The position numbers and the translations under genes are program-made. The notes under the pieces are model-generated. The model worked only from the letters and a program-made list of their open reading frames with translations, was not told the origin of the DNA and searched no databases. A stretch of 37,016 nt of DNA from Candidatus Competibacteraceae bacterium (GTDB lineage: Bacteria; Pseudomonadota; Gammaproteobacteria; Competibacterales; Competibacteraceae): the NCBI GenBank assembly GCA_003989085.1, contig RXIV01000018.1:1-37016 (forward strand). Direction: 5' to 3'. This document shows, one piece after another, positions 14,888 to 23,500 of this stretch. Position 1 is the first letter of the stretch; each line of letters begins with the position of its first letter.

Positions 14888-15616
14888 TTAGCGGCTGACC
14901 AGAATGAGCCCCCGCGAGCGATGACTGGTGTCATCAACACTGCGAACGGCTTCATACAAGTCCTTTACCGTCACCCACACGGGCGGATACTTGTAGCGAG
15001 CCACGTCCATCAACAATGCGCTATCCGAGGGAGCATGGTAAGCCGCTACCGGCGACCAGTGGCCGCCGCCCACCTGATAAATCAGCTTGCGGTTGAAATT
15101 AGCCAGCGCCAACCGCGCCGGACTGTCAACCCCTCGTTTGAGCAACTCCCGAAAGGACTCCAAACTCAAGTCCTGGCCGAAATGGGGTTCTACGGTAACC
15201 GGAAAGGTTTTCAGCACCTCGGCCAGCTGCATCAAGGTCATGCCTTCTTTGGCAACGGTAGCGGGATTCGCTAAGGCCGGGTCAACCTTGGCAAAAAAAT
15301 CGTCTTGGGTGAAAAAGGTAAAGTCGGGCCAGGCGCTGACCACCGGACGCGGGACGCCCAGCGCATTCAGGACCATCACCGAACTGGCGACGGAGCAATA
15401 GGCCTGGTTTTTCTGGGTCTCGAAAAAAATGGAGAGCGGCCAGTAGGCTTGCTTGAACTCACTGTCCAGCAATCGGGACTGACCGCCGGGACTGGTCAGC
15501 CCCGTCAGTTCCGGTGGGATGGGCAACTCGGCCCAGAGTGGAGTTGCCACCAGCAGACTGGCTAACAGGCTAAAACCCGCCAAGTGGCGCAGACCGTGGG
15601 GAGATCGCAATAACAT
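14888..15616 (-). CDS. Phytochelatin-synthase-like protein, secreted
   Basis: 242 aa with an N-terminal signal peptide ending ...VATPLWA|ELP, so periplasmic. The papain-like phytochelatin synthase domain shows the whole triad: Cys in NQAYCSVASSVMVLNALG, His in GGGHWSPVAAYH, and Asp in LLMDVARYKYPPVWV. Only the N-terminal catalytic domain is present, as in other bacterial members, which mainly cleave Gly from glutathione rather than polymerise it. The ATG at 15,616 begins the signal peptide. The longer frame starts at a TTG without support. Confidence 0.9.
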   Translation of the reverse strand: MLLRSPHGLRHLAGFSLLASLLVATPLWAELPIPPELTGLTSPGGQSRLLDSEFKQAYWPLSIFFETQKNQAYCSVASSVMVLNALGVPRPVVSAWPDFTFFTQDDFFAKVDPALANPATVAKEGMTLMQLAEVLKTFPVTVEPHFGQDLSLESFRELLKRGVDSPARLALANFNRKLIYQVGGGHWSPVAAYHAPSDSALLMDVARYKYPPVWVTVKDLYEAVRSVDDTSHRSRGLILVSR

Positions 15617-15914
15617 GGTCGTTTCCCGGTATAAAGATTGGTTGGCGTTGCTTGAGAGTGGTTTCAACGTGATGAATTGAAAGTTGACAGACCCTTTTCC
15701 GATTCTGCTTGCATGGCGTAGTGGATCTTCCTTCCGGGGCTTTGACTACACTGGCAACAGACTATAGTGCTATCCAGTGCGTGTTCAACCCTATTCGACC
15801 AAGGCGTCTTCACGCTGAAGCGGTTGACGGCAGTAGAAGCAACGCCCGCCTTGCTGAAACAACAGGGCGTCAAAGCTCATGCGCGTATTCCTGACTCCGG
15901 CAACTCATCGACCC

Positions 15915-16553
15915 ATGACGACTTTCACCAAATCGGTTGGTTACTTGGCCTTCACCGGGCTATGGCTTTTATTGCTGGTGGGCTGTGGCCAGCAGATCAA
16001 ACTGCAACCCATCCCCTCGGGCGCGTCGGTGTTGGCCTTCGGCAATAGTGTAACCTTTGGAACGGGCGCGCTCACCGGGGAGGATTGGCCAACCCGGCTG
16101 GCCCAGAAGACGGGTTGGCAGATCATCAATGCGGGGATTCCGGGCGACACCGCCGAACAAGCCCAACATCGGCTACCCGATCTGCTTGTTCAAAACCGCC
16201 CAGCGCTGGTCATCATCGAGATTGGTGGCAATGATTTTCTCAAACGGACACCCCAAACCGAGGTCAAGGAGGATATTCGGCAGATCATTCATGTGGTCAA
16301 AGGGGCGGGTGCCCAAGCGGTGCTGGTGGCCGTGCCGGAATGGTCATTGCTCAATCTATTAACCCGCAAGACCGATGCGCCGATTTACCAGGAATTAGGG
16401 AAAGAGGAAGGGGTGCTGGTGATCGAGCAGGTCTTTTCCGCCGTGCTGAGTCAACCGGAACTCTGTGCTGACCGGATTCATCCCAATGCCAAAGGCTATC
16501 AGGAAATGGCTGACGGTATCTATCGGGTACTAAAAAAGGCCGGCGCGCTTTGA
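15915..16553 (+). CDS. SGNH/GDSL-type esterase, lipoprotein
   Basis: About 212 aa. The N-terminal MTTFTKSVGYLAFTGLW...LLVGC is a lipoprotein signal with Cys as the lipid-anchored residue. The SGNH blocks are present: block I AFGNSVTFGTGA (catalytic Ser, with Asn in place of the usual Asp of GDS), block II GIPGDTAEQ, block III IIEIGGNDFL, and block V DRIHPNAKG with catalytic Asp/His. It resembles TesA-like thioesterase/arylesterases. An in-frame ATG at 15,879 would spoil the signal peptide, so 15,915 is preferred. Its last 24 nt overlap the convergent zinc-ribbon gene. Confidence 0.88.
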   Translation: MTTFTKSVGYLAFTGLWLLLLVGCGQQIKLQPIPSGASVLAFGNSVTFGTGALTGEDWPTRLAQKTGWQIINAGIPGDTAEQAQHRLPDLLVQNRPALVIIEIGGNDFLKRTPQTEVKEDIRQIIHVVKGAGAQAVLVAVPEWSLLNLLTRKTDAPIYQELGKEEGVLVIEQVFSAVLSQPELCADRIHPNAKGYQEMADGIYRVLKKAGAL

Positions 16554-16838
16554 AGTGATATCGCCTTGAGCCTGTTCATACCACCACTGCTGTTGCGCCG
16601 CTGTCCAGATTTCTTCAACGCCGCAATCCCGGCAACAGAAAGGCCGATCTTGGTAATAACCGCGTTGGACAAAATCCGGAATGCCATAGCTGGTCGTGGC
16701 CCGCAACCGGGCGGGTGTGACTTCAACGGCGCCAACAGGACGATCCACAGGCCGGGCATTGCTGATCCTGGCCTTCTGAGCGATCCGCCGCAGCCGGTGC
16801 GCCTTGATTTCCTGACGGCGTTTCTTGTTGCTTTTCAT
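16530..16838 (-). CDS. Zinc-ribbon domain protein
   Basis: About 102 aa. The basic N-terminus (MKSNKKRRQEIKAHRLRR) is followed by RGYYQDRPFCCRDCGVEEIWTAAQQQWWYEQAQG. This is the 'probable zinc-ribbon' family pattern (FxCxxCG...WTxxQQKWWYE). Relatives normally have a second CxxC after this block. Here the C-terminus is GDITSKRAGLF, so the second metal pair is missing and the domain may be truncated. That tail is the part overlapping the SGNH gene, suggesting readthrough past an eroded end. Function unknown. Confidence 0.75.
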   Translation of the reverse strand: MKSNKKRRQEIKAHRLRRIAQKARISNARPVDRPVGAVEVTPARLRATTSYGIPDFVQRGYYQDRPFCCRDCGVEEIWTAAQQQWWYEQAQGDITSKRAGLF

Positions 16839-16860
16839 CGCGGGCCGATTGCTGTAACGG

Positions 16861-17208
16861 TTAATCCCCAGCCAGCAAGTTGTGAAAAGGATGGTGGTTT
16901 TTCCAGCGGTAAGTACGAAAATCCCGCTGATCCGTAGAAACAATGCGCCCATGCCCCAAGTTTTCTGCCAATAACACGAGGGAAGCATCGGCTAAATCCA
17001 TTGGCAAATCAGCGTATTGGATCATCATTTTTTCAAGTTGAGGCAAGTGAGAATCGTTCATTGAAAACAGGGAAAAATGCCCTTGCTTTTGCAATGTTGA
17101 TAACAGGGCCAGTAGTTCCAAACCTAATCGAACGGCTTCCCGTCGCATCAGTAAATGCAATGCTTCCGTCAATACTGGATAAGTCGTAATTAAATATCTT
17201 AAATATTT
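16861..17208 (-). pseudogene. PIN-domain toxin lacking its N-terminus
   Basis: The open frame reads ITTYPVLTEALHLLMRREAV... then ADLPMDLADASLVLLAENLG and IVSTDQRDFRTYRW. This is the C-terminal two-thirds of a PIN nuclease with later acidic residues. The first ~40 residues, with the initial catalytic Asp (xxDTxxL), are absent. Homology runs into the AT-rich junction next to the RT stop codon. The shorter frame from a TTG at 17,172 is not a plausible active toxin. The break marks the downstream edge of the defence operon as a recombination junction. Confidence 0.75.
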
Positions 17209-17214
17209 AATTAT
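17188..17214. other. AT-rich palindrome at the junction
   Basis: TAATTAAATAT and ATATTTAATTA (11-bp arms, 5-nt centre) span the RT stop codon and the point where the PIN homology ends. It may be an integration junction or a weak transcription end. It has no GC stem, so a classical terminator is unlikely. Confidence 0.5.
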
Positions 17215-18947
17215 AGCGATGTTGATTGTTGAAGCTGTTCGATGGCATCCATAGCCAATGACTCATCTTTATCAAAAACTGTTTCCAGCATATCAGCATG
17301 GCGAGGTCGCCCTAGACCATGAAAACAAGCTATTTCGCGCATAAATGACTTGCTACTTTTCATCAGGTCAATATCTACGCCACTGATTGCAAAACTCATT
17401 AATTCCGATGACAGCACTGGTGTTTGTTCATCTCGCTTTACTGCTACTCCATTGAGAAAAAAAACAGCAAGCGCTTGTTCTTCTGCTTCAGAGAATTGCA
17501 GCAAAGTTGTAGTAGCCTGCTTGTTAGCAGCTTTCATAGGCTGAGCGGCAGCTTGAGCGGCATTAGTACCCAGCGATAACAGTCGGTCAATATTTCCGCT
17601 GGCAACTGCATCCATGACTACTGCGTGAAAATTAAGCTCTGGTAATTCACTCGCCATTGGCGATAACAATGCCAAAGTTTCGTCGGTAGCTAGATAAATC
17701 ATACGGCCTGCAAAAAACCGCAGTTTAGGAACTCGGCGTTTACGATTAAAATAGTCTAACTCTCCTGCTCCATCGAGTAAATTCTGAAACTCAACCTTGT
17801 ATGTCTTTTGGAGATATTTGGCTTGGTCTATTAGTGTCTGAATAGTAACAACTTGGCTTTTTCTCCTAAACCATGACTGTCTCACTAAATCTCTTAATCT
17901 CTCCAAATAACTAGACTCATAAACTGCCCCAGTATAGTCAAGAACTGGGATGCGAAACCCCTCATTTCTAAATGCTTCACATAAATTTCCACGTTCCTTA
18001 AGGTTGCAAAGCAGGAATCTTTTGAGATCACCGATCAGGGTTGCCCAAGAGATTTTTGGACGAACGTCATGGAAATCATTGCGACCTTTTAGCCATTCAT
18101 CCGTTGATACTTCTATGCTTTTCGGCGATGAATCCTCGTGTAGGTTCAATCCAAGCTGAGCAAGACGGTCACGGATCAGGCTCAGCGAATGAGCAACTGC
18201 ACCAGCATCACCTACAAGGGTAATATCATCCACGTATCGAAAATATCGGGCTGGTAAAGATTTTGAACACTCTTGGTCTAGTTTTCGCAGGATAAGATTA
18301 CCAAGAAAGTGACTGAACATCGGGCCAGTAAGAATGCTCTTTTTATTTTCAAATTTGCCGTGTTCATCAATAAGTTTCTCGCCTAATTCTCGATAGCGTA
18401 CATGGATATTTCCTGAATTTGCCATCCTTCGCCAAGCATCCAGTGCAAGATCTACGCTAATAGATGGATAGAATCTTTTGATATCCGTATAGCGCACGAC
18501 TCCATTTTGGTTGGCGTCACAAGCCCCAGCGATGGCTTGATGCCGTTTCTTTAACCCGCCGAAATAGGGCTTGAATATGCCTCCCCGATCATGACCTGAA
18601 TTTAGTTCATAACTGAAAACGCAATCGGGATTGTTAAATAGCTGCGGAAAATTAGTACATTCCTCTAGCAATGCAGCCTCCGCTAAAGCCTCATTAGCAC
18701 CGGGAAGAGCAATTTGACGATGATCGACTTTTCCATCTGGAGTACTTTCCTTAAAATGCAGGGCGTTAAAGTAAGGTGAATCAGTCCGCGTCATAACTAT
18801 ATCTGGCGCTATTTGTTTAGCCCATTGATCTGTACGTGCTGCGGCATTATTGAGGTAGTACCGAAGTCCCAAGTAGGTTAGCACATCGCGGCGGCGATAC
18901 TGATTAATTGCTCTTACAGCAAGAATACCAGGATGCGAGTTATTCAT
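17211..18947 (-). CDS. Reverse transcriptase, defence-associated (UG/Abi-like) type
   Basis: 578 aa. The RT core shows motif A VVRYTDIKRFYPSIS (about residues 150-164), the RT4-like SILTGPMFSHFLGNLIL (about 203-219) and motif C FRYVDDITLVG (about 235-245; YVDD active site). The N-terminal ~120 residues contain conserved-looking RYYLNNAAARTDQWA and LPGANEALAEAALL. The C-terminal ~250 residues are helical. There is no maturase, HNH, integrase or protease domain, so it is not a group II intron or retroelement RT. This layout matches standalone 'unknown group'/Abi-type RTs involved in phage defence. The class cannot be assigned by eye. The start overlaps the upstream methyltransferase-like gene stop (ATGA), and it is the last gene of the operon. 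Confidence 0.85.
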   Translation of the reverse strand: MNNSHPGILAVRAINQYRRRDVLTYLGLRYYLNNAAARTDQWAKQIAPDIVMTRTDSPYFNALHFKESTPDGKVDHRQIALPGANEALAEAALLEECTNFPQLFNNPDCVFSYELNSGHDRGGIFKPYFGGLKKRHQAIAGACDANQNGVVRYTDIKRFYPSISVDLALDAWRRMANSGNIHVRYRELGEKLIDEHGKFENKKSILTGPMFSHFLGNLILRKLDQECSKSLPARYFRYVDDITLVGDAGAVAHSLSLIRDRLAQLGLNLHEDSSPKSIEVSTDEWLKGRNDFHDVRPKISWATLIGDLKRFLLCNLKERGNLCEAFRNEGFRIPVLDYTGAVYESSYLERLRDLVRQSWFRRKSQVVTIQTLIDQAKYLQKTYKVEFQNLLDGAGELDYFNRKRRVPKLRFFAGRMIYLATDETLALLSPMASELPELNFHAVVMDAVASGNIDRLLSLGTNAAQAAAQPMKAANKQATTTLLQFSEAEEQALAVFFLNGVAVKRDEQTPVLSSELMSFAISGVDIDLMKSSKSFMREIACFHGLGRPRHADMLETVFDKDESLAMDAIEQLQQSTSL

Positions 18948-19917
18948 GAGGAGCGAGCAAGATCAAGGCGCATAACTGCAAGCCTTACGGGATGGATTTT
19001 CTCTGGATTTAGAGGTGATTTAAATCGGGATTCTGATAACAGAAATGGCTTTGAAAAATCGCCATCACTGTTGACTTTTGCAAAACGATACCATTTGTCC
19101 TTTACCCATTGGGCTATACCTGAAAATAACCCACTGTCTGCTGTAGCACGATTCATTTGTGGTTCGATCCAAATAACCATTGCACCATCTGTAGATGCAT
19201 AACGAAAAATCTCTTCAAGCTGCGGCTCTGCTTTAGAGCGGTTCCCTTTCTGTTCAAGGAAGCCATTAAAATTTGCTATTATAAGTAGACGCTTATCTAC
19301 CGGAGATGCTGATTGAGCGATTCTCGTGTTTAGAGTAGCGTTGTCTTGTTTATTAAGAATATCCCAGCGGATAAACTCAGCTTCGACAAAAATGGCCTGC
19401 GATTCAAGAAATATCCGCAACTCTTCAAAAAGTTCTGATGCATAAGCTCTTGCTGGTTCAGAGAGTTCTGCACCAATCAATCGTACATCTAATGGCTGTC
19501 TAGGTAATGTCTGGCAAGCACGCAATTCAGCAATAACTGAAAGAAAAGCCAGAGCGGCTGCCCCTGCACCACACGGGGCATCTGTAATACAAACCCTGTT
19601 GCCGCTTAGTGTCTGAATGAAGGCATTAGAGGCTCGCATTACTTCATCTTTTGGATCAGTTATAGCCAGTTGTGCTCTAGCAGCCGATCCATCAAATGCC
19701 TGTGCAAAATGTTGATCAGTTTTTTCTTATCTAAGCCTCCAATTGGTGGATTATCTGGATCACGCGACTCAGAGAGTTCCCGTAAATTGTGACGGTCAAC
19801 CACAGTTTCGTAGGCTTTTGCGAGGATAGGTGGTAGCAACAAAGTCTGAGATTCTGGTTCCCAAAGGCTAACAGGCAGTAACGCGGGATCAAGCAAACGT
19901 CTTTCTTTAGCACTCAA
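18944..19917 (-). CDS. Methyltransferase-like RT partner, split by a frameshift in an A-run
   Basis: Read literally, this is an 85-aa frame (TTG 19,917 to TAA at about 19,660) and a 231-aa frame (ATG 19,639 to 18,944). The second frame is open upstream of its ATG back to a TAA at about 19,729, giving TDQHFAQAFDGSAARAQLA, which reads as genuine protein. A -1 shift in GAT AAG AAA AAA CTG joins GGLDKKK to TDQHFAQ and yields one ~324-aa protein. It has a nucleotide/SAM-binding-like CITDAPCGAGAAALAFLS, then VRLIGAELSEPARAYA, and a late VIWIEPQMN. A Rossmann methyltransferase fold is tentative. The cause may be a lost A (7 to 6), a homopolymer sequencing error, or programmed slippage. The start overlaps the PIN toxin end; an AGAGGA site lies about 8 nt before TTG. 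Confidence 0.7.
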
Positions 19918-20320
19918 TTTGCCAGTCCTCTAGTTGCAATCCCGGTATGCGGCTAAATTCGCGGGTGTTATGAGTGACCAAAATCAACCCTTGCACTAAT
20001 GCAATAGCCCCAATTTGCATATCATGATCGCCGATCAACTGGCCTCGGCGTTGTAGATCAACGCGGAGTTGTGCATAGCGTTCGGCGCTGTCCCGGTCGA
20101 AAGGCCATTGCGGCAATAATAAGAAGACCTCGATTTGAGCGCGGGCGCAAGCATAGCCTTTGGGAGATAAATGTGCCCCCAGCTCTAATTCCGCCCAGAC
20201 AATGGAACAAATCGCCGCGTTGCCGTAAGACAATGCGGCCATGCGTGTTTGAATACCGGGATGACGCCCACGAACGATTTCGATGCAAACATTGGTGTCC
20301 AGCAAATAGCGGGCAGTCAT
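19907..20320 (-). CDS. PIN-domain toxin (VapC-like) inside the defence operon
   Basis: 137 aa. Start MTARYLLDTNVCIEIVRG carries the first catalytic Asp and Glu. SIVWAELELGAHLS has the central Glu. LIGDHDMQIGAIALVQGLILVTHNTREF has the two later Asp residues, matching the tRNA-cutting VapC group. Its ATG overlaps the antitoxin stop (ATGA), and its own end overlaps the next gene's TTG start by 11 nt. It is therefore embedded in a continuous transcript between the methylase and the RT module, not a free-standing pair. Confidence 0.9.
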   Translation of the reverse strand: MTARYLLDTNVCIEIVRGRHPGIQTRMAALSYGNAAICSIVWAELELGAHLSPKGYACARAQIEVFLLLPQWPFDRDSAERYAQLRVDLQRRGQLIGDHDMQIGAIALVQGLILVTHNTREFSRIPGLQLEDWQIEC

Positions 20321-20553
20321 AATGGGGTGATGTCATTCAGTGGTAATTGATCGGGGCGGTCGGGAAAATCAGGCGCACACCCCCAAGCGCGAGCCAGCCA
20401 TTCCCGCATCAACAATCGACCTGCCGTTTCATCGACCGGGTCCAGCGGCAAAATAATAATTTCTGCCGCTCCGGTTTTTGGGAAATCCGAAGGTAAATCA
20501 ATGACCAGATGATGACCTTCTAACTGTTGCACGGTGCGATAAGCGCTCTGCAT
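20317..20553 (-). CDS. VapB-like antitoxin
   Basis: 78 aa. The N-terminal half (VQQLEGHHLVIDLPSDFPKTGAAEIIILPL) has the strand pattern of VapB/DUF2281-like antitoxins. The C-terminal half is helical, Trp- and Pro-rich, as in toxin-wrapping tails. It begins 6 nt after the methylase stop with a good AGAGG site and overlaps the PIN gene. No separate promoter is visible, so it seems to depend on the upstream defence operon. Confidence 0.75.
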   Translation of the reverse strand: MQSAYRTVQQLEGHHLVIDLPSDFPKTGAAEIIILPLDPVDETAGRLLMREWLARAWGCAPDFPDRPDQLPLNDITPL

Positions 20554-20559
20554 GATTCT

Positions 20560-23500
20560 TTAACCTCTCGCTGGATGACAGCACTGTGAATCCGCTGCTG
20601 GCGGCTCCAATCGGGTCTGATAGGGCTGACCGGTAGTCATGGCCTGCTGCATAGCATCGTACATATCCAAAATGGCGTCCTTAGTGCGATAACAGCCATG
20701 CGCGGCTTCATCCTTGCGTTTGACAATCGGGAAGGTGTCCATGATGTAGGCCACGTCGTCGCGGTCAATGCCGTAGAGATGGAAAAACGCGGCATCCAGT
20801 TCGCAACGCAACAAAAAGCGCCGGGCTTCATCCCAGCGAAACGGCGGGCCATTGAAACCGCAGTCTTGCGCAAATGGTTCCAAGTCCCAAGCGGTGTAGG
20901 TCAGTTCGAGAACGCGGGGTAAAATCCAGTCGCGCAGGATTTCGCTATTGCCAGACCACGGGCAGGGTTTGGTGTAGGTGGTGGGTGGGAGAACCGGAAT
21001 TTGTTGAGCGATGAAAAAATTAAGATGACTGCCTCCAATTTTGAAACGACCAACAAAGTCACAAATAAGACTTGAAATAGATGCTGCAAAGCAGGTGTTT
21101 GAACTGTCTATAGAAAGCCAAATAGGCAAGTTATTTCCCACAGCAGATAAAGGGAAAACACCACCAACCAGCGTCCGTTCATTCGTGGTATTCGTAATAT
21201 CCCTAAAACCAAGCAACCATTTCCGATCTGATTTCCCTGCCAACGCCGTTTTAACATCGCTGTCTGGCACCCAATAGCGCGATAATACCGCAAAATCAGC
21301 TTGCTGCTTTTCGGCTAAAGCAATATCACGGGTATCGCCGTTTCGCTCATAAGTTGCCCAACGATGATCAAAATGATGAATCATCTTCGCCTCATACAAC
21401 GGCAAATACCGCTCCCCGTCCTGCTCAAACACATTCCCCACTAATCGCCAGCCTACCGCCTCTAATTGCTCGCGGGTTTGGAACAAGTTGGAGTCGTTGG
21501 ACATATCAAACATCCGGCAGAACGTAATACCCCACGGATTCACTTCCGGCGGACCTTCTTTTATCAGCACCGGAACGCGCCGATAAATCGCTTTGGTCAA
21601 TTCCGCATCGTGGCGACTGCGAAAAATCGGACAGGTGCGAGTATTCGGATTCAGCAGCGCAATATCTTGAGGGCTGAGCGTAAAGCGTCGTTTCGGATCG
21701 CGTAAATCGTCCACACCATGCGCGAAGAACACAAAATCCGCCGCTTCCGCCGTTGGCCGTTCACCATTGCCTGCGGTGAACAGGCAGAACTTGTAGCTGC
21801 TATGAACACTGGGAAAGATATTTTTATTCTCAAAATCAAACAAGCTGACCAGTGATTGCCGTTCCACTACATCCTGAAAATAGAACTTGGTGGTGTCATC
21901 GGTGGCAATCCCACTCGGCAACACGCAACCCATACGCCCGGCAGCATTCAGTTGATGCCGCATTCCCTCGGCAAACACCGTGTACACGTTGATGTCGCCC
22001 CGCCCACACAACGGATAACGCCCGCTATTCCGCAAGAAGTGGCTTTCCCCTTCGGCTTGGCGCGAACCGTCGAGGAATTGCTGATACAGCGCCGGATCGC
22101 CGGCCTTCAATCCCTTAATCAACCGTTTGCGGGCGGCGGCATTCGGCGCATTGGCAATCTCCGGGCTGCGTTCCGCAAACCATTCCTTTTCCTGCAACTT
22201 CACCCGCTCCCACGGCGGATTGCCCAACACCGCATCAAAGCCGCCGTTAGCGAACACTTCGGGAAAGGCTAAATGCCCATGAAAGAACTGATACTGCGTC
22301 GCCAAGCTCTTAATTTCTTCTTCCATCCACTTCGGACAATGAAACGGATTCTGCTCAATCTTCCGCAATAAATCGTCGAGAATCGGATAAGGCCGGTTCG
22401 GCTCCTTGTACTTCTTCCAGACAAACGCCGCGCACCACGCATCCGCCAATAACTGCCCGTGCAAATAGCCGGAATCCCGCACCAATTCCGCATACCGCGC
22501 CTGCTTGGCCTGAATCCCGGCCACCGTGTCATCGTCCAGCGCCTCCAACTCCGCCATCGCCGTCGCCAGATTGCCCATCCGCTCCCACGGCGCGGGTTCA
22601 TGCCCGAACATATCGCTCGTCCGCGACTTACGCTCCTTCTGATTCTGCTTCTTGTACTCCCGACAAAACGCCGGATCATCGCCGGTGATTGGCTTAAAGG
22701 CATCATCGGGAATACCCTGAGCAATTAACGCCGGCGTTGCCCCCAACAGGCTATTCCCGACCCGGATATGATGATCCAGAAACGACAGCGGCTTGCCCGG
22801 TTCCAATGCCTCCAGCCACAGATTCACCCGGCATAATTCCGCCGACATCGGATTCACGTCCACCCCGTACAAACAACGCCCGATCACCTCCCGTAACGCC
22901 GTTTGATAGAGCAGCGGCGACGCCTCACTGTCTCCTTCCGCCTGCGCTCGCACTCGCGCCAGATGCCGCGCCAAGCGATGGGCCGCGCCCACCAGAAAAT
23001 GCCCCGATCCGACTGCCGGATCGCAGACTTTCAGCGCCAACAACGCCTGTTCCGCCGCAGCCCCGGTCTTGCCCGCAAGCGCCGCTTCAACCACTGGATC
23101 GAGCGCCGAATCCAACAGGCATTGCACCAACGAATCGGGCGTGTAATACGAACCGCTGGTCTTGCGCTCATTGCCGGCGAACTCCGCGAAGATAAACCGC
23201 GCCCCGCCGCCTTCAATACGCGGCGTCAACGCCAGCAGGCTTTCATACACCCCGCCCAATTCCTCCGCGCCCAAGTGCTTGTAATCCACCGGGCGCAATA
23301 CATTCCCCTGTCGGGTAAACGCCAACTGCCGCAATGCCTCCAGAAAATCGGCATTGCTCAACTCCACGCCGGTCGCGCCGACCAAAATGGCGGCATTCAA
23401 ATTCGCGGTACTGGCCGGATTCCACAACCAACTGCCCAGCACCGGTAACGCCAATGCCTCCCGCGCCGCAGCAAAGCGTTCCTCACCCGACAACGCCCCG

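Noticed and set aside
17211..18947. Group II intron, retron or DGR interpretation of the RT
   Set aside because: No maturase or endonuclease domain, no intron RNA features, no template/variable repeat pair and no retron-type ncRNA recognised nearby.
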